From: an uncultured Christensenella sp.
GTDB lineage: Bacteria; Bacillota; Clostridia; Christensenellales; UBA3700
Length of the DNA: 64,000 nucleotides
Direction: 5' to 3'
NCBI GenBank assembly: GCA_910584975.1
Contig: CAJUEA010000002.1
Coordinates: 1-64,000 of the forward strand
Shown here: positions 1 to 7,553 of the stretch, piece after piece
Numbering within the stretch: the first letter of the stretch is position 1
How the letters are laid out: the number at the start of each line of letters is the position of its first letter
Notes under the pieces: model-generated
Seen by the model: the letters and a program-made list of their open reading frames with translations, nothing else
What the model was told of the DNA's origin: nothing
Database searches by the model: none
Position numbers and translations under genes: made by a program

Positions 1-21
1 TTTAGGATTATTTTGCTTTTG

Positions 22-66
22 TGTTATTCTAAGTGAAGGCGTAGCCGTAATTGAAAAATCTCAGAC
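22..66 (+). repeat. Dispersed intergenic repeat, short form (copy 1)
   Basis: Starts TGTTATTCTAAGTGAAGG, contains the small palindrome GGCGTAGCC and ends in AATCTCA. A closely matching sequence lies inverted at 32827-32869 (there starting TGTCATTCTGAGTGAAGG and ending GAAGAATCTCA). Longer relatives with an inserted hairpin are at 8197-8262 and 32683-32762. It lies outside any convincing gene. Confidence 0.7.
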
Positions 67-402
67 AATCGCTCATTGAGTAAGGATAAAACTTTCCGTA
101 TTGTTATTTTAAATAGATATATTTTCTATTATTGTAAAAAATGGTTATGTGATACAATGCTTAGTGTTTGTAATTTATGCATTAAAGAACTGTTTATTTC
201 TATATTCTTAAGCAAAATTTTTTCAATTTCCTATCAAAAATCGGGGGTATTTTATTTTTTTACTAGTTTGAATAACTATTTGGTGGTGAATTTGTCTGAA
301 TAAAGCTGGAATACTTTTTGTTTGCAGTTGGAATATATTTACTTTTGTAATAAATATGATGACAAGTTAAGATAGCAGAATTGTTATTTTCAGGCAATAT
401 GT
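67..402. other. Gene-free stretch with a GNAT-tail fragment
   Basis: No convincing gene. A TTG-initiated open frame (76-303) lacks a ribosome binding site and family features. At 313-334 the sequence TTTGCAGTTGGAATA is identical to 15 bases near the end of the neighbouring acetyltransferase gene (977-991), with looser similarity on both sides. This suggests the remnant of a duplicated acetyltransferase 3' end. The motif ATCAAAAATC, seen in several intergenic spots of this window, occurs at about 233-242. Confidence 0.4.
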
Positions 403-431
403 TTGTTATCAATAAAGAATTGTGTTATAAT
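403..431 (+). promoter_or_regulatory. Promoter of the acetyltransferase gene
   Basis: TTGTTA (403-408), 17-bp spacer, exact TATAAT (426-431). Transcription should start near 438, just before the SD GGGAGG at 441-446. A TTG start at 403 would lie inside this promoter, which argues for the ATG at 451. Confidence 0.6.
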
Positions 432-450
432 ATGTGCATTGGGAGGAATA

Positions 451-1038
451 ATGCAGAGGATTAATTTGGAAAATTTAGAAATCGTTCAATTAGACACAAA
501 CAATTTCAATAAAAATTCATTAGATAATTTTATCTTGAAACAGCATGTAGAAAATTGTTGGCGTAAAATCAATGGAGAATATAAACTTTTGCCTGTGTGT
601 TATACGGAAGAATGGAATGTGTCAGAATGCCAACAAATGGCACAAAAAATTATTTCTGAAATTAATTTTGGTTCAACTGCTATTGCAGCAGTGTTAAATA
701 ATGCAGTTATAGGATTTGCACTTTTAGGAAATTTTCTTTTTGGTAATGAAAAGCAATATATTGATTTGTCAGAATTTTATGTTACGGAAACTTTTCGTAG
801 GTGTGGGATAGGACAAATGCTCTTTGAGCAAATATGTTTTGAGGCTAAGCAATTTGGAGCAAAAAAGCTATATATCTCTGCTCATTCAGCAGAAGAAAGT
901 ATTGCTGCATATAAAAAATATGTTGGTGTATTGGCAGAAGACCAGATAGGGCACATATGCAAAAGGAACCTTTTGATTTGCAGTTGGAATACGATTTGGT
1001 TCGTGAATAAACGATATTTTAGTAAAATAAATATGTAG
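451..1038 (+). CDS. GNAT family N-acetyltransferase, C-terminus frameshifted
   Basis: Predicted acetyl-CoA-dependent N-acetyltransferase, 195 aa from ATG 451, preceded by SD GGGAGG. The GNAT motif A is visible as LSEFYVTETFRRCGIGQMLF, with RRCGIG binding the acetyl-CoA pyrophosphate, followed by a helix and KLYISAHSAEESIAAYKKYVG (motif B). The last 26 residues look wrong for the family. In the third frame, positions 963-1010 read KEPFDLQLEYDLVRE and stop, which is the usual tail of this subgroup. A one-base slip near 950-965, around the run AAAAGG, therefore appears to have replaced the native C-terminus. The catalytic core is intact, so the protein may still work; a sequencing or assembly error is equally possible. 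The substrate cannot be told from sequence. Confidence 0.75.
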   Translation: MQRINLENLEIVQLDTNNFNKNSLDNFILKQHVENCWRKINGEYKLLPVCYTEEWNVSECQQMAQKIISEINFGSTAIAAVLNNAVIGFALLGNFLFGNEKQYIDLSEFYVTETFRRCGIGQMLFEQICFEAKQFGAKKLYISAHSAEESIAAYKKYVGVLAEDQIGHICKRNLLICSWNTIWFVNKRYFSKINM

Positions 1039-1121
1039 AGATTGTTTTTGCTTGCATTCTAATAACTATTCGGATTAAGATTTAAGTGTAATATTTAAAT
1101 TATTATTTTAAGGAGTATACT

Positions 1122-1346
1122 ATGGAAAATGAAAAATATGCTATTTGTGCAGAATGTGGAAGTAAATTTCTTGTATCTAGTTCAGCGATGATATCTTTAT
1201 GCCCAGAGTGTGCAAGCATTATATATGGTTATCCGAATTGTAAGCATATTTTTAAAAATGGCAGATGTATACATTGTTATTGGGATGGCAGTCGAAGTGA
1301 CTATATAAAACATTGTTTGGCTAGCAATAAAAAAAAATGCCAGTGA
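1122..1346 (+). CDS. Small zinc-ribbon-like protein
   Basis: 74 aa, SD AAGGAG at 1110-1115. Three Cys pairs are visible: CAEC near residue 10, CPEC near residue 29 and CIHC near residue 49, plus isolated Cys residues, consistent with one or two zinc knuckles. There is no membrane segment and no signal peptide. I do not recognise a named family. The next gene also begins with a zinc ribbon, and both are small, Cys-rich and in the same orientation, so they may belong to one accessory set. Function unknown; nucleic-acid or protein binding would be typical for such ribbons, but this is inference only. Confidence 0.6.
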   Translation: MENEKYAICAECGSKFLVSSSAMISLCPECASIIYGYPNCKHIFKNGRCIHCYWDGSRSDYIKHCLASNKKKCQ

Positions 1347-1724
1347 AAACTGAAAAGAGGAGTAGATTGTGCTTTGTAGTAATAAGTTGGAAAAATATGA
1401 ATGGCTTATTTGACTTTTAAAATTGCACTTATCAGTTGAAAATACTTAACTTTAAAACTAAATTTATACATGCTAAAAATATGAGTTATGCTTAATGTAA
1501 TGTTGTCTTACTGCTATTGGGTATTAAGTTAGATATGATTTTCTACAATCTTGCTGAAAATTTGTTGAAATTTCATAATAAACTTGTGATGTTGCATTTC
1601 CATAATAAAATAGTCTATTATAACTAAGAGAAATTTGACAAAAACATATGAAATTGCATATTTATTAAGGAATTTTTTTGCCAAAATGTCAATTGAGTCT
1701 AAAATAAAAATATTGGTTATTTTC
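1347..1724. other. AT-rich gene-free stretch
   Basis: About 380 bases without a credible gene on either strand. A reverse-strand frame (1529-1810) overlaps the next real gene and its promoter and has no family features. I saw no tRNA, riboswitch or long hairpin. Confidence 0.4.
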
Positions 1725-1753
1725 TTGACAAGTTTTATGATAATTTGTATAAT
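1725..1753 (+). promoter_or_regulatory. Exact consensus promoter
   Basis: TTGACA (1725-1730), 17-bp spacer, TATAAT (1748-1753), both hexamers perfect. Transcription should start near 1760, giving a 20-base leader that carries SD GAAGAGG (1768-1774) before ATG 1780. Confidence 0.8.
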
Positions 1754-1779
1754 TAAATAAAAAAATTGAAGAGGTATGT

Positions 1780-2505
1780 ATGGCATATTATAGAGTTTAT
1801 AGGTGTCCACATTGCAAAAATTTTATTAGAAGATTGAGTGGTCCACTGCTTTTAGGATCACCATTCCAACAATGCAAAAAATGTGGGCAAGATTATGTTG
1901 ATACTTCAACAGAGGAGTGGGTATCTAAGTCAATGTATGCAAAATGGTCCTGTGTAAGTTCAAAACCATCTGTAATATCTTGTTTGGTTGCATTAGCAAT
2001 ATTAGTAATTTGCTTAATATGCAAACTAAATAGTAATATAGCAATAGGGTTGTTTTTTCTATTTGCTTTTACTTTAAATCCATTTTTTAGTATATTCAGT
2101 TTTATTAAAATGAAAGGCAGAATACTTGAATCATTGGAGAGAACAACTAATCCTGAATATGTTGAGGCATTGAAAAAAGCTGATTTTAAAATTTGCATTG
2201 TTAAAGATTTTGAATTGAAATGGATTTTGCCAAAAGGTTCAAATATTGAAGAGTTTAAACAAAAACTTAAACTTGCAGGAGTGAAAGTTCAAGGTTCTGC
2301 TGAAACAGAGAATATGGAACAATGTACGACAGGTGATGTGGCAAATAATACTGATGAGCAAGCAATAGTTGACAATCAAGTTACGGAGGCAACTATTGTT
2401 GAGAATAATGCAGTTGAAGAGTTGGTTGCAGTAACAAAAGTTGTGGATGAACAAATTCAAGATAAAACTGCTGAAGACGAGGACGAATTGATTGATATTG
2501 ATTAA
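1780..2505 (+). CDS. Zinc-ribbon membrane protein of unknown function
   Basis: 241 aa. The N-terminal zinc ribbon carries CPHC (residues 9-12) and CKKC (residues 32-35). Two membrane helices follow at about residues 67-84 and 88-110. After them comes a soluble domain with WILPKGSNIEEFKQKLKLAGVKV and an acidic tail rich in Glu, Asp, Val and Thr that ends DEDELIDID. The likely topology is both soluble parts in the cytoplasm. It has its own perfect promoter and is followed by a clear terminator, so it is transcribed alone. No named family recognised. Zinc ribbon plus membrane helices also occurs in the large protein at 18062-20920, but I see no close sequence match. Confidence 0.75.
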   Translation: MAYYRVYRCPHCKNFIRRLSGPLLLGSPFQQCKKCGQDYVDTSTEEWVSKSMYAKWSCVSSKPSVISCLVALAILVICLICKLNSNIAIGLFFLFAFTLNPFFSIFSFIKMKGRILESLERTTNPEYVEALKKADFKICIVKDFELKWILPKGSNIEEFKQKLKLAGVKVQGSAETENMEQCTTGDVANNTDEQAIVDNQVTEATIVENNAVEELVAVTKVVDEQIQDKTAEDEDELIDID

Positions 2506-2534
2506 TAATTCAATTGTTAGAATAACTATAAGTA

Positions 2535-2567
2535 GAAAAAATACCCTTTTTTAGAGGGTATTTTTTA
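2535..2567 (+). terminator. Rho-independent terminator
   Basis: Inverted arms AAATACCC and GGGTATTT around a short loop, followed by a T run. It lies about 35 bases after the stop of the zinc-ribbon membrane protein gene. Confidence 0.8.
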
Positions 2568-2654
2568 ATGCAGTTAATATATTCGATTTTAACGATATTT
2601 TTCTAAATTATTTGATTTTAATGCTTTTGCTTATAATCAGCTAAATTTAACTTT

Positions 2655-2861
2655 CTATATTTTATCTAATCCCAAAAGATAATCTGCAGATATGGAAAAA
2701 GTTTTGCAAATTTTGTAAAGACAATCTGTGGTTGGGTAGCTTTTGTCTCGTTCCCACAAGGAAATAGTATCTTGAGAAACATTTAACAATTTCCCAAAAT
2801 CAGTTTGCGAATAGCCATTTTCAATTCTTAATTCTTTAAGTCGCTTTGAAAACTCTTGCAT
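2655..2861 (-). CDS. XRE-family transcriptional regulator
   Basis: 68 aa, almost entirely a Cro/CI-type helix-turn-helix: FSKRLKELRIENGYSQTDFG, then LNVSQDTISLWERDKSYPTTD (recognition helix) and the closing signature ISADYLLGL. It should repress as a dimer. Divergent from the small membrane-protein gene at 2971; the 109-bp gap holds two identical-arm operators. No SD precedes ATG 2861 (reverse strand TATACTAACAATATG), and the TATACT -10 box lies so that transcription should start at the A of the ATG. The mRNA is therefore probably leaderless. Autoregulation is likely because one operator overlaps its own promoter. Confidence 0.9.
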   Translation of the reverse strand: MQEFSKRLKELRIENGYSQTDFGKLLNVSQDTISLWERDKSYPTTDCLYKICKTFSISADYLLGLDKI

Positions 2862-2867
2862 ATTGTT

Positions 2868-2889
2868 AGTATACGATAATTTTTCGTAT
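2868..2889 (-). promoter_or_regulatory. Operator O1 and -10 box of the XRE gene
   Basis: Palindrome ATACGA-N7-TCGTAT at 2871-2889, overlapping the reverse-strand -10 TATACT (2868-2873). No good -35 is visible upstream on that strand. Same arms and spacing as O2 at 2900-2918, centre to centre 29 bp. Confidence 0.8.
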
Positions 2890-2894
2890 TTTAC

Positions 2895-2923
2895 TTGACA
2901 TACGAGAAATATTCGTATATAAT
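2895..2923 (+). promoter_or_regulatory. Consensus promoter with operator O2 in its spacer
   Basis: TTGACA (2895-2900), 17-bp spacer, TATAAT (2918-2923). The 19-bp palindrome ATACGA-N7-TCGTAT (2900-2918) fills the spacer exactly, so bound repressor would exclude RNA polymerase from this otherwise perfect promoter. Confidence 0.85.
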
Positions 2924-2970
2924 AAATTTATTAATATAATTATCTGAAATTTTGGATAAAAGGAGAAAGT

Positions 2971-3297
2971 ATGAATAAACAAATTGGAGAAAATACAATG
3001 AGCTTTGGTAAAAAATGCAAACTGGCAGGTAAGATTGGTTTTTTCACGGCTTTGATAAGCTTTGTATTTTTTTTGATATTTTTGATTGTTGTATTAGTAA
3101 GTGGCTCAAGCGCTATTATAGTATTTATGTTGATTGCGGGTATTTTTATGGGAATAGGTATAGCACTAATTCCACTTTATTTTGTTGGATATCATTTTAT
3201 TTGCACAGGTAAAATTGAAATTAACACAGGAGCATTGTTGGGTAATGTTGAAATCGTAAATGAAAATGAAGTTAACAATTATAACAAAAGCGAATAA
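2971..3297 (+). CDS. Small two-helix membrane protein under XRE control
   Basis: 108 aa, SD AAAGGAG just upstream of ATG 2971. Two long hydrophobic stretches (about residues 22-46 and 48-72) are followed by a short tail containing FICTGKIEINTGALLGN. It is the divergent partner of the XRE regulator at 2655-2861 and is read from a perfect promoter covered by that regulator's operator. It should therefore be tightly silenced until the repressor is released. A shortened relative follows at 3587-3790 with FLCLGRIEINTRLMFEN. No named family recognised. The arrangement resembles repressor/small-membrane-effector pairs, but an effector role is inference. Confidence 0.75.
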   Translation: MNKQIGENTMSFGKKCKLAGKIGFFTALISFVFFLIFLIVVLVSGSSAIIVFMLIAGIFMGIGIALIPLYFVGYHFICTGKIEINTGALLGNVEIVNENEVNNYNKSE

Positions 3298-3586
3298 TAA
3301 AATATTAAGTGATAAAATTAGTATACTTTGTACATAGCAATATTTAATCATTACGGAAAAAAATAATACATTTCAAATTAAAAGAATAGATCACTAGTTA
3401 CGGTCTATTCTTTTTGTACATTTTAATATTTTCAAAATATACTATCAAAAATCGATAGTAATTAACTTATATTTAATTGTGTTAGTGACAAAATAATTAA
3501 TTAAAAACAATTGTAAGTTAAGTAATAATGTCAAATATTTCGTTTTAAAATAGATTATATTTAATACCATCTCTTTGTTTTTTATA
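3298..3586. other. Gene-poor stretch with terminator and motif copy
   Basis: Contains the terminator at 3381-3416 and, at 3441-3459, the motif ATCAAAAATC within a hairpin-forming ACTATC...GATAGT context. No gene seen. Confidence 0.4.
3381..3416 (+). terminator. Rho-independent terminator
   Basis: Perfect 10-bp arms AAAGAATAGA (3381-3390) and TCTATTCTTT (3404-3413) with a following T run. Ends the 2971 transcript. Confidence 0.8.
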
Positions 3587-3790
3587 ATGGCTGTAATTTG
3601 TTTATTGCTTATTGGATTGATTATATTCCTATTCTTTTTTATAAGGCAGCATTTCTTGTGCTTAGGAAGAATAGAAATAAATACAAGATTGATGTTTGAA
3701 AATCAAGAGAAGTTGAACAAGAAATTAATAGCAAAAATTATAAGGATGAGCAAAAAAAACTTAGTAATCTTTACTGAGTATTTTATTTGA
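3587..3790 (+). pseudogene. Probable truncated paralogue of the 2971 membrane protein
   Basis: From ATG 3587 the frame encodes about 67 aa: a hydrophobic helix (AVICLLLIGLIIFLFFFI), then HFLCLGRIEINTRLMFENQE. The latter aligns with HFICTGKIEINTGALLGNVE of the upstream protein. The first membrane helix present in the relative is missing, there is no SD before either the ATG or the TTG at 3575, and no good promoter is visible. This is best read as a decayed tandem duplicate, though a short functional peptide cannot be excluded. Confidence 0.45.
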
Positions 3791-3841
3791 TTATTATTTA
3801 AATGTTACATTTGATTAAAACTTTTATTGCCTTAATTTAAA

Positions 3842-3876
3842 CAAAAAAAGCACGAATTAAATCGTGCCTTTTTTTG
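3842..3876. terminator. Bidirectional terminator
   Basis: Arms GCACGA and TCGTGC flanked by an A run on the left and a T run on the right, so it can stop transcription from both sides. It separates the 3587 remnant from the converging gene at 3895-5430. Confidence 0.85.
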
Positions 3877-3894
3877 TTTTAAAATAGATAAAAA

Positions 3895-5430
3895 TTATTC
3901 AGATTGGTCTTCTAGCAAGCGAGCACTTTCTGCGAACTTAATAACAGATTGAACAGAGTTTTCGCAACCTTGTTTTGAAGAATAAGATTCGCCTACGCCA
4001 ATAACAGCGTGTTGTGCATTGTAAAGTTTATATCTCCAGTTGCCTGCTTTATCTGCATCTATTTCAAAGTTGTCGATATTTGTAGCAACTTTTTTGAATG
4101 CAAGAATTGAGTTTGACTTTGGCTTTGATTTGTAAGACTCACTTTCAAACAAAATTTGACCATTGTTTGCAAGTAATCTGAAGTGATAAGGTCTTGCAGA
4201 GTTGTCGTCATTTTTGATGATTACGAACTTGCCAAAAGTTTCTACATTTGGATCGGTTGTGATAAGTGGCAATTCATCAGATTCTTCGCCTTGAGTAGCA
4301 TTTGGAGCTTTTGTAGCCTCTTCTTCCTTTTTAGCTTTTGCAGACTTCTTAGGCAATTTGTCAGTGCCTACAACATCTGGCTTATCTGCAGAACTTGATT
4401 TCTTTCTTGGATTTGTGCCTGTCTTTTTCTCAATATCATTTGCAATTTCTTCAGCAGTTTTCTTTGTTGTTTTTGATTTTTTCTTTGGCAAAGTGCGTGG
4501 AGCAGTTGTTGCAGCAACTTCTTGCTTGCTCTCTTGAGGTGCAACATAAACAACTTTTTCTTCAACTACAGGAGTGATTTCTTCCTCAACGACTGGCTCT
4601 TCTTGAGTGGTATCGCAAGGTGCAACTTCTTCAACAAAAGTATCCTCAACAACAGGATTTTCTTTAATTTCCTCAACCTCTTGTTTTGCTGGCTCTTCAA
4701 CAATCTCTTCTGCAGGTGTTTCTGCAATTGGTTGTTGTTTTGCAGGTGCAGCATAATAATACTTTTGTGGCTGATATGTTTCCATCATTGTTGGAGCAGG
4801 TTGTACCTTTTCTGCAAGTTCAGGAGTAGGCTTGTTGCTGTCTTGAACTTCTTCGTTTTTAGGAGCTGCTTGAACATATACAACTTGTTTTACAGGTGCA
4901 ACTGGTTGTGGTGCAGGAGCTGCTTTTGCAACTGGTTCTTCCACAACATCTTTAACAGGCTCTTCCACTACCTCTTCAATAGGTTCTTGAACTGGAGTTT
5001 CTTGGATAGGAGCCTCTTCCTCTGCAGCAGGGGCAACATCAGCAACAGCCTCAGTTTCTGCCATAACAGCTGTGTCAGCTTTTTCCTCTTCAAAAACAGC
5101 CTCAGTGTCATTTTTGCCGTGTTTTTTCTGTTTTTTTCTGTGTTTAGGTTTTAATCCATCTTGCCAATCAGGAGAAACCTCATTGTATACAGTAGCATCG
5201 TCTTGTCTTTCTTGCACAATACGACCTGAGTCTTTTGTTTGTTCTTGTTCTTTTTTTGCTTTCTTTTTCTTTTTGCTTTTAGAAACTGCAACCGAAATTG
5301 TAACTATCAACAAGATAACCACAACAGCAACAGCAGCAACAATCACATACCACCAAAGTATGGGAAAATTGCCTACCGTAAATGCAGTGTCTTTCATAAA
5401 ATTCATTATGTTATTCCACAATTCTGCCAT
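3895..5430 (-). CDS. Membrane-anchored Pro/Glu-rich protein with two DUF1508 (YegP-like) repeats
   Basis: 511 aa, SD GGAGG 8 bases before ATG 5430. Layout: short N-terminus, one membrane helix (about 23-46), a basic Lys-rich stop-transfer stretch, then about 330 residues of low-complexity Pro/Ala/Glu/Val sequence. The C-terminal module shows two divergent DUF1508 repeats: about 399-447 (FGKFVIIKNDDNSARPYHFR, then ESESYKSK) and about 460-505 (GNWRYKLYNAQHAVIGVGES, then YSSKQGCENSVQSVIKFAES). DUF1508 normally occurs as short free-standing proteins of one or two repeats. Here it is tethered through a long flexible spacer. The basic stretch after the helix suggests the repeats face the cytoplasm. 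Function unknown. It is followed by a shared terminator and stands alone. Confidence 0.85.
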   Translation of the reverse strand: MAELWNNIMNFMKDTAFTVGNFPILWWYVIVAAVAVVVILLIVTISVAVSKSKKKKKAKKEQEQTKDSGRIVQERQDDATVYNEVSPDWQDGLKPKHRKKQKKHGKNDTEAVFEEEKADTAVMAETEAVADVAPAAEEEAPIQETPVQEPIEEVVEEPVKDVVEEPVAKAAPAPQPVAPVKQVVYVQAAPKNEEVQDSNKPTPELAEKVQPAPTMMETYQPQKYYYAAPAKQQPIAETPAEEIVEEPAKQEVEEIKENPVVEDTFVEEVAPCDTTQEEPVVEEEITPVVEEKVVYVAPQESKQEVAATTAPRTLPKKKSKTTKKTAEEIANDIEKKTGTNPRKKSSSADKPDVVGTDKLPKKSAKAKKEEEATKAPNATQGEESDELPLITTDPNVETFGKFVIIKNDDNSARPYHFRLLANNGQILFESESYKSKPKSNSILAFKKVATNIDNFEIDADKAGNWRYKLYNAQHAVIGVGESYSSKQGCENSVQSVIKFAESARLLEDQSE

Positions 5431-5582
5431 AATACGCCTCCGTAACCCGAAAATGTTATTACAATAATTTATTACTATAAATATAGCACATAAATTTATA
5501 AATGTAAATAACTTTTATTAAAAATTATATAAAATTTGACTTTTTTTGTTAAAATTTTAATTTTGGGAGCATAATTTTTAAT

Positions 5583-6359
5583 ATGAGTTTACAAAGTATA
5601 TTATCAATCTTATTTGCCTTTTTAGGGCTGATTTTCGGAGCATTTATTGCAATTTTTGCAGAGCGTAAGCACGATAAGTATGTCAAATATGCAGAGTGTT
5701 TGGCATCAGGTTTTATGCTTGCAGTTGTGTTTTTTGACTTGTTGCCAAACGCAAGTGAAAAAGCAAAATTTATTACGGTATTTTTAGGACTTCTTGCAGG
5801 TATAGTCATAATTTTACTATTTAATAAAATAAGTTTTGGAGAAGTATGTACAAAATTCCCAAAATATGCTATAATTAAGAGAAATAAACAGTCAGATATG
5901 TCTTGCGAGTTGCAAAGCGTGTCGAGTTTAGACAATAAACGGCTTATGAGAAACTTGACAACTGCGTTTGCTGTGGCTTTGCATAATATTCCAGAAGGCA
6001 TTGCACTTGGCTCTTTGAATGGGCAAGAAATTCTTGTTTCAACTGCAATCTTAATTGCGCTGCACAATATTCCTGAAGGGGTTGCAATGAGCATACCTCT
6101 TGCAAAAATTGGCGTTAAGTGGTACAAAATTATGCTGTTTGCGTTTTTGACTGGAGCGTGCACAGTGCTGGGATGGGGTGCAGGTATATTGATTGGTCAA
6201 ATATCTGACGAAGTTATTGCGTTTTTGCTTGCAATTTCCAGTGGCGCTATGTTGCAAATTGTTTTTGGAGAAATGCTTGCAGAGTCAGAAAATAAAAATA
6301 ATGGCAACATAACATTGGTAGGGCTGATGATTGGAATGATTATTGCAACATTAGTGTAA
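5583..6359 (+). CDS. ZIP family divalent metal transporter
   Basis: 258 aa with about eight hydrophobic segments. The two ZIP metal-site signatures are clear: HNIPEGIALGS (about 138-148) and HNIPEGVAMSIP (about 164-175), in the paired helices that bind the transported ion. The long loop between helices 3 and 4 (about 80-120) lacks the His-rich stretch of many eukaryotic ZIPs but is rich in Lys, Cys and Ser. Expected role: uptake of Zn2+ or a related divalent metal across the cytoplasmic membrane. A GGGAG SD lies about 16 bases before ATG 5583, rather far. It stands alone between the YegP-like gene and the ywlC-type gene. Exact metal unknown. Confidence 0.9.
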   Translation: MSLQSILSILFAFLGLIFGAFIAIFAERKHDKYVKYAECLASGFMLAVVFFDLLPNASEKAKFITVFLGLLAGIVIILLFNKISFGEVCTKFPKYAIIKRNKQSDMSCELQSVSSLDNKRLMRNLTTAFAVALHNIPEGIALGSLNGQEILVSTAILIALHNIPEGVAMSIPLAKIGVKWYKIMLFAFLTGACTVLGWGAGILIGQISDEVIAFLLAISSGAMLQIVFGEMLAESENKNNGNITLVGLMIGMIIATLV

Positions 6360-6563
6360 AAATTCTTTAATAATGAATTGTTTGTAAAATATAGATAATA
6401 TAACTTTTATTTATGTTTATTAGAAAATAATACCTGTAATATCTTGAGAATTGATATATTTTGTATATTTTATCGCTTATAGTTGTAAAATTTTGTTGTT
6501 GGTAAAAATGTTGATTGATAAACATTTTGTTTGAAAATGTTGTGATTAGGAGTAAATTTTGAT

Positions 6564-7553
6564 ATGGAAACTTTGATTTTGGATAGCGAAAAGGGAATTG
6601 AATTGGGAGCAAAACTTATTCAAGCAGGTGAGGTTGTGGCTTTCCCAACAGAAACAGTATATGGTTTGGGAGGAAATGCGCTTGACCCTTCATGCGTGGC
6701 GAAAATTTATGCAGCAAAGGGGCGACCTGCTGATAATCCGCTTATTGTTCACATATCCAAGGTTGATGACATATATCCTTTGGTTGCAGAGTTTAGTGAA
6801 AGCAACAAAAGATTGGTTGAAAGATTTATGCCAGGACCTTTAACTTTGCTTTTCCCCAAAAGTGAGATTGTGCCTGATAGCGTGACTGCTGGTTTGAAAA
6901 CAGTGGGTATAAGAATGCCAAAATCCGAAATTGCAAGAAAGTTTATTGAGGCTTGTGGGGTGCCAATTGCAGCACCATCTGCAAATGCAAGCACAAGGGT
7001 AAGTCCAACAACGGCAAAGCATGTTTATGAGGATATGAATGGCAGAATTCCGTTGATAATTGATGGTGGAGATTCTGAAGTTGGAATTGAATCTACTGTT
7101 TTGGATTTGACAGGAGAAATTCCAACCATATTAAGACCAGGAGCAATCACGCCAGAAATGCTTGCTGATGTGGTGGGCAGTGTGAAAACTCACAAAGGCG
7201 AAGTGATAAGCAGTGCTCCTGCACCAGGTATGAAATATAAGCATTATGCTCCAACAGTGCCAATGGTTGTGGCAAAGGATATGAAATCACTTGTTGAAGA
7301 CTATGACAAAAAAGTCGCAAAAAATATGAATCCTCTTTGTTTGATAAGAGGACAAGCCGTGCAAGCTGTTGGTAACAGGAGATATGTAAACTTAGGAAAC
7401 ACTGATGCAGAAGTATGTCGTAATATTTACAGAGTAATGAGGGATTCTGAAAAAGTGTGCGATAGTATTATTTGCATTCATTTGGGAGAAAGTGGAGTGT
7501 GCAAGTCTGTTATGAACAGAGTGCTTAAAGCAAGTGGAGGAAAAATCGTATGA
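6564..7553 (+). CDS. tsaC: L-threonylcarbamoyladenylate synthase (Sua5/YwlC type)
   Basis: Makes threonylcarbamoyl-AMP from threonine, bicarbonate and ATP, the first step of the universal t6A modification at position 37 of ANN-decoding tRNAs. 329 aa, the two-domain Sua5/YwlC length rather than the short TsaC form. The YrdC domain (about 1-205) shows AFPTETVYGLGGNA, the KGRPADNPLIVHI substrate loop, PGPLTLLF and APSANAST. The C-terminal Sua5 domain starts with SAPAPGMKYKHYAP (about 214-227). SD TTAGGAG precedes ATG 6564. Its stop overlaps the start of the phosphatase gene (ATGA), so the two are translationally coupled. The order ywlC-ywlE-rpiB matches part of the Bacillus ywl cluster. Confidence 0.95.
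   Translation: METLILDSEKGIELGAKLIQAGEVVAFPTETVYGLGGNALDPSCVAKIYAAKGRPADNPLIVHISKVDDIYPLVAEFSESNKRLVERFMPGPLTLLFPKSEIVPDSVTAGLKTVGIRMPKSEIARKFIEACGVPIAAPSANASTRVSPTTAKHVYEDMNGRIPLIIDGGDSEVGIESTVLDLTGEIPTILRPGAITPEMLADVVGSVKTHKGEVISSAPAPGMKYKHYAPTVPMVVAKDMKSLVEDYDKKVAKNMNPLCLIRGQAVQAVGNRRYVNLGNTDAEVCRNIYRVMRDSEKVCDSIICIHLGESGVCKSVMNRVLKASGGKIV

Noticed and set aside
76..303. 75-codon open frame starting at TTG
   Set aside because: No ribosome site, no family features, rich in Phe/Ile/Tyr as expected of AT-rich noncoding DNA, and it begins just after a repeat.
1529..1810. 93-codon reverse-strand frame
   Set aside because: Covers the consensus promoter and start of the 1780 gene; hydrophobic AT-rich translation without a ribosome site.
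4522..5154. 210-codon forward frame
   Set aside because: Opposite strand of the low-complexity region of the DUF1508 protein; Leu/Phe/Cys repeats are the mirror of its Glu/Pro codons.
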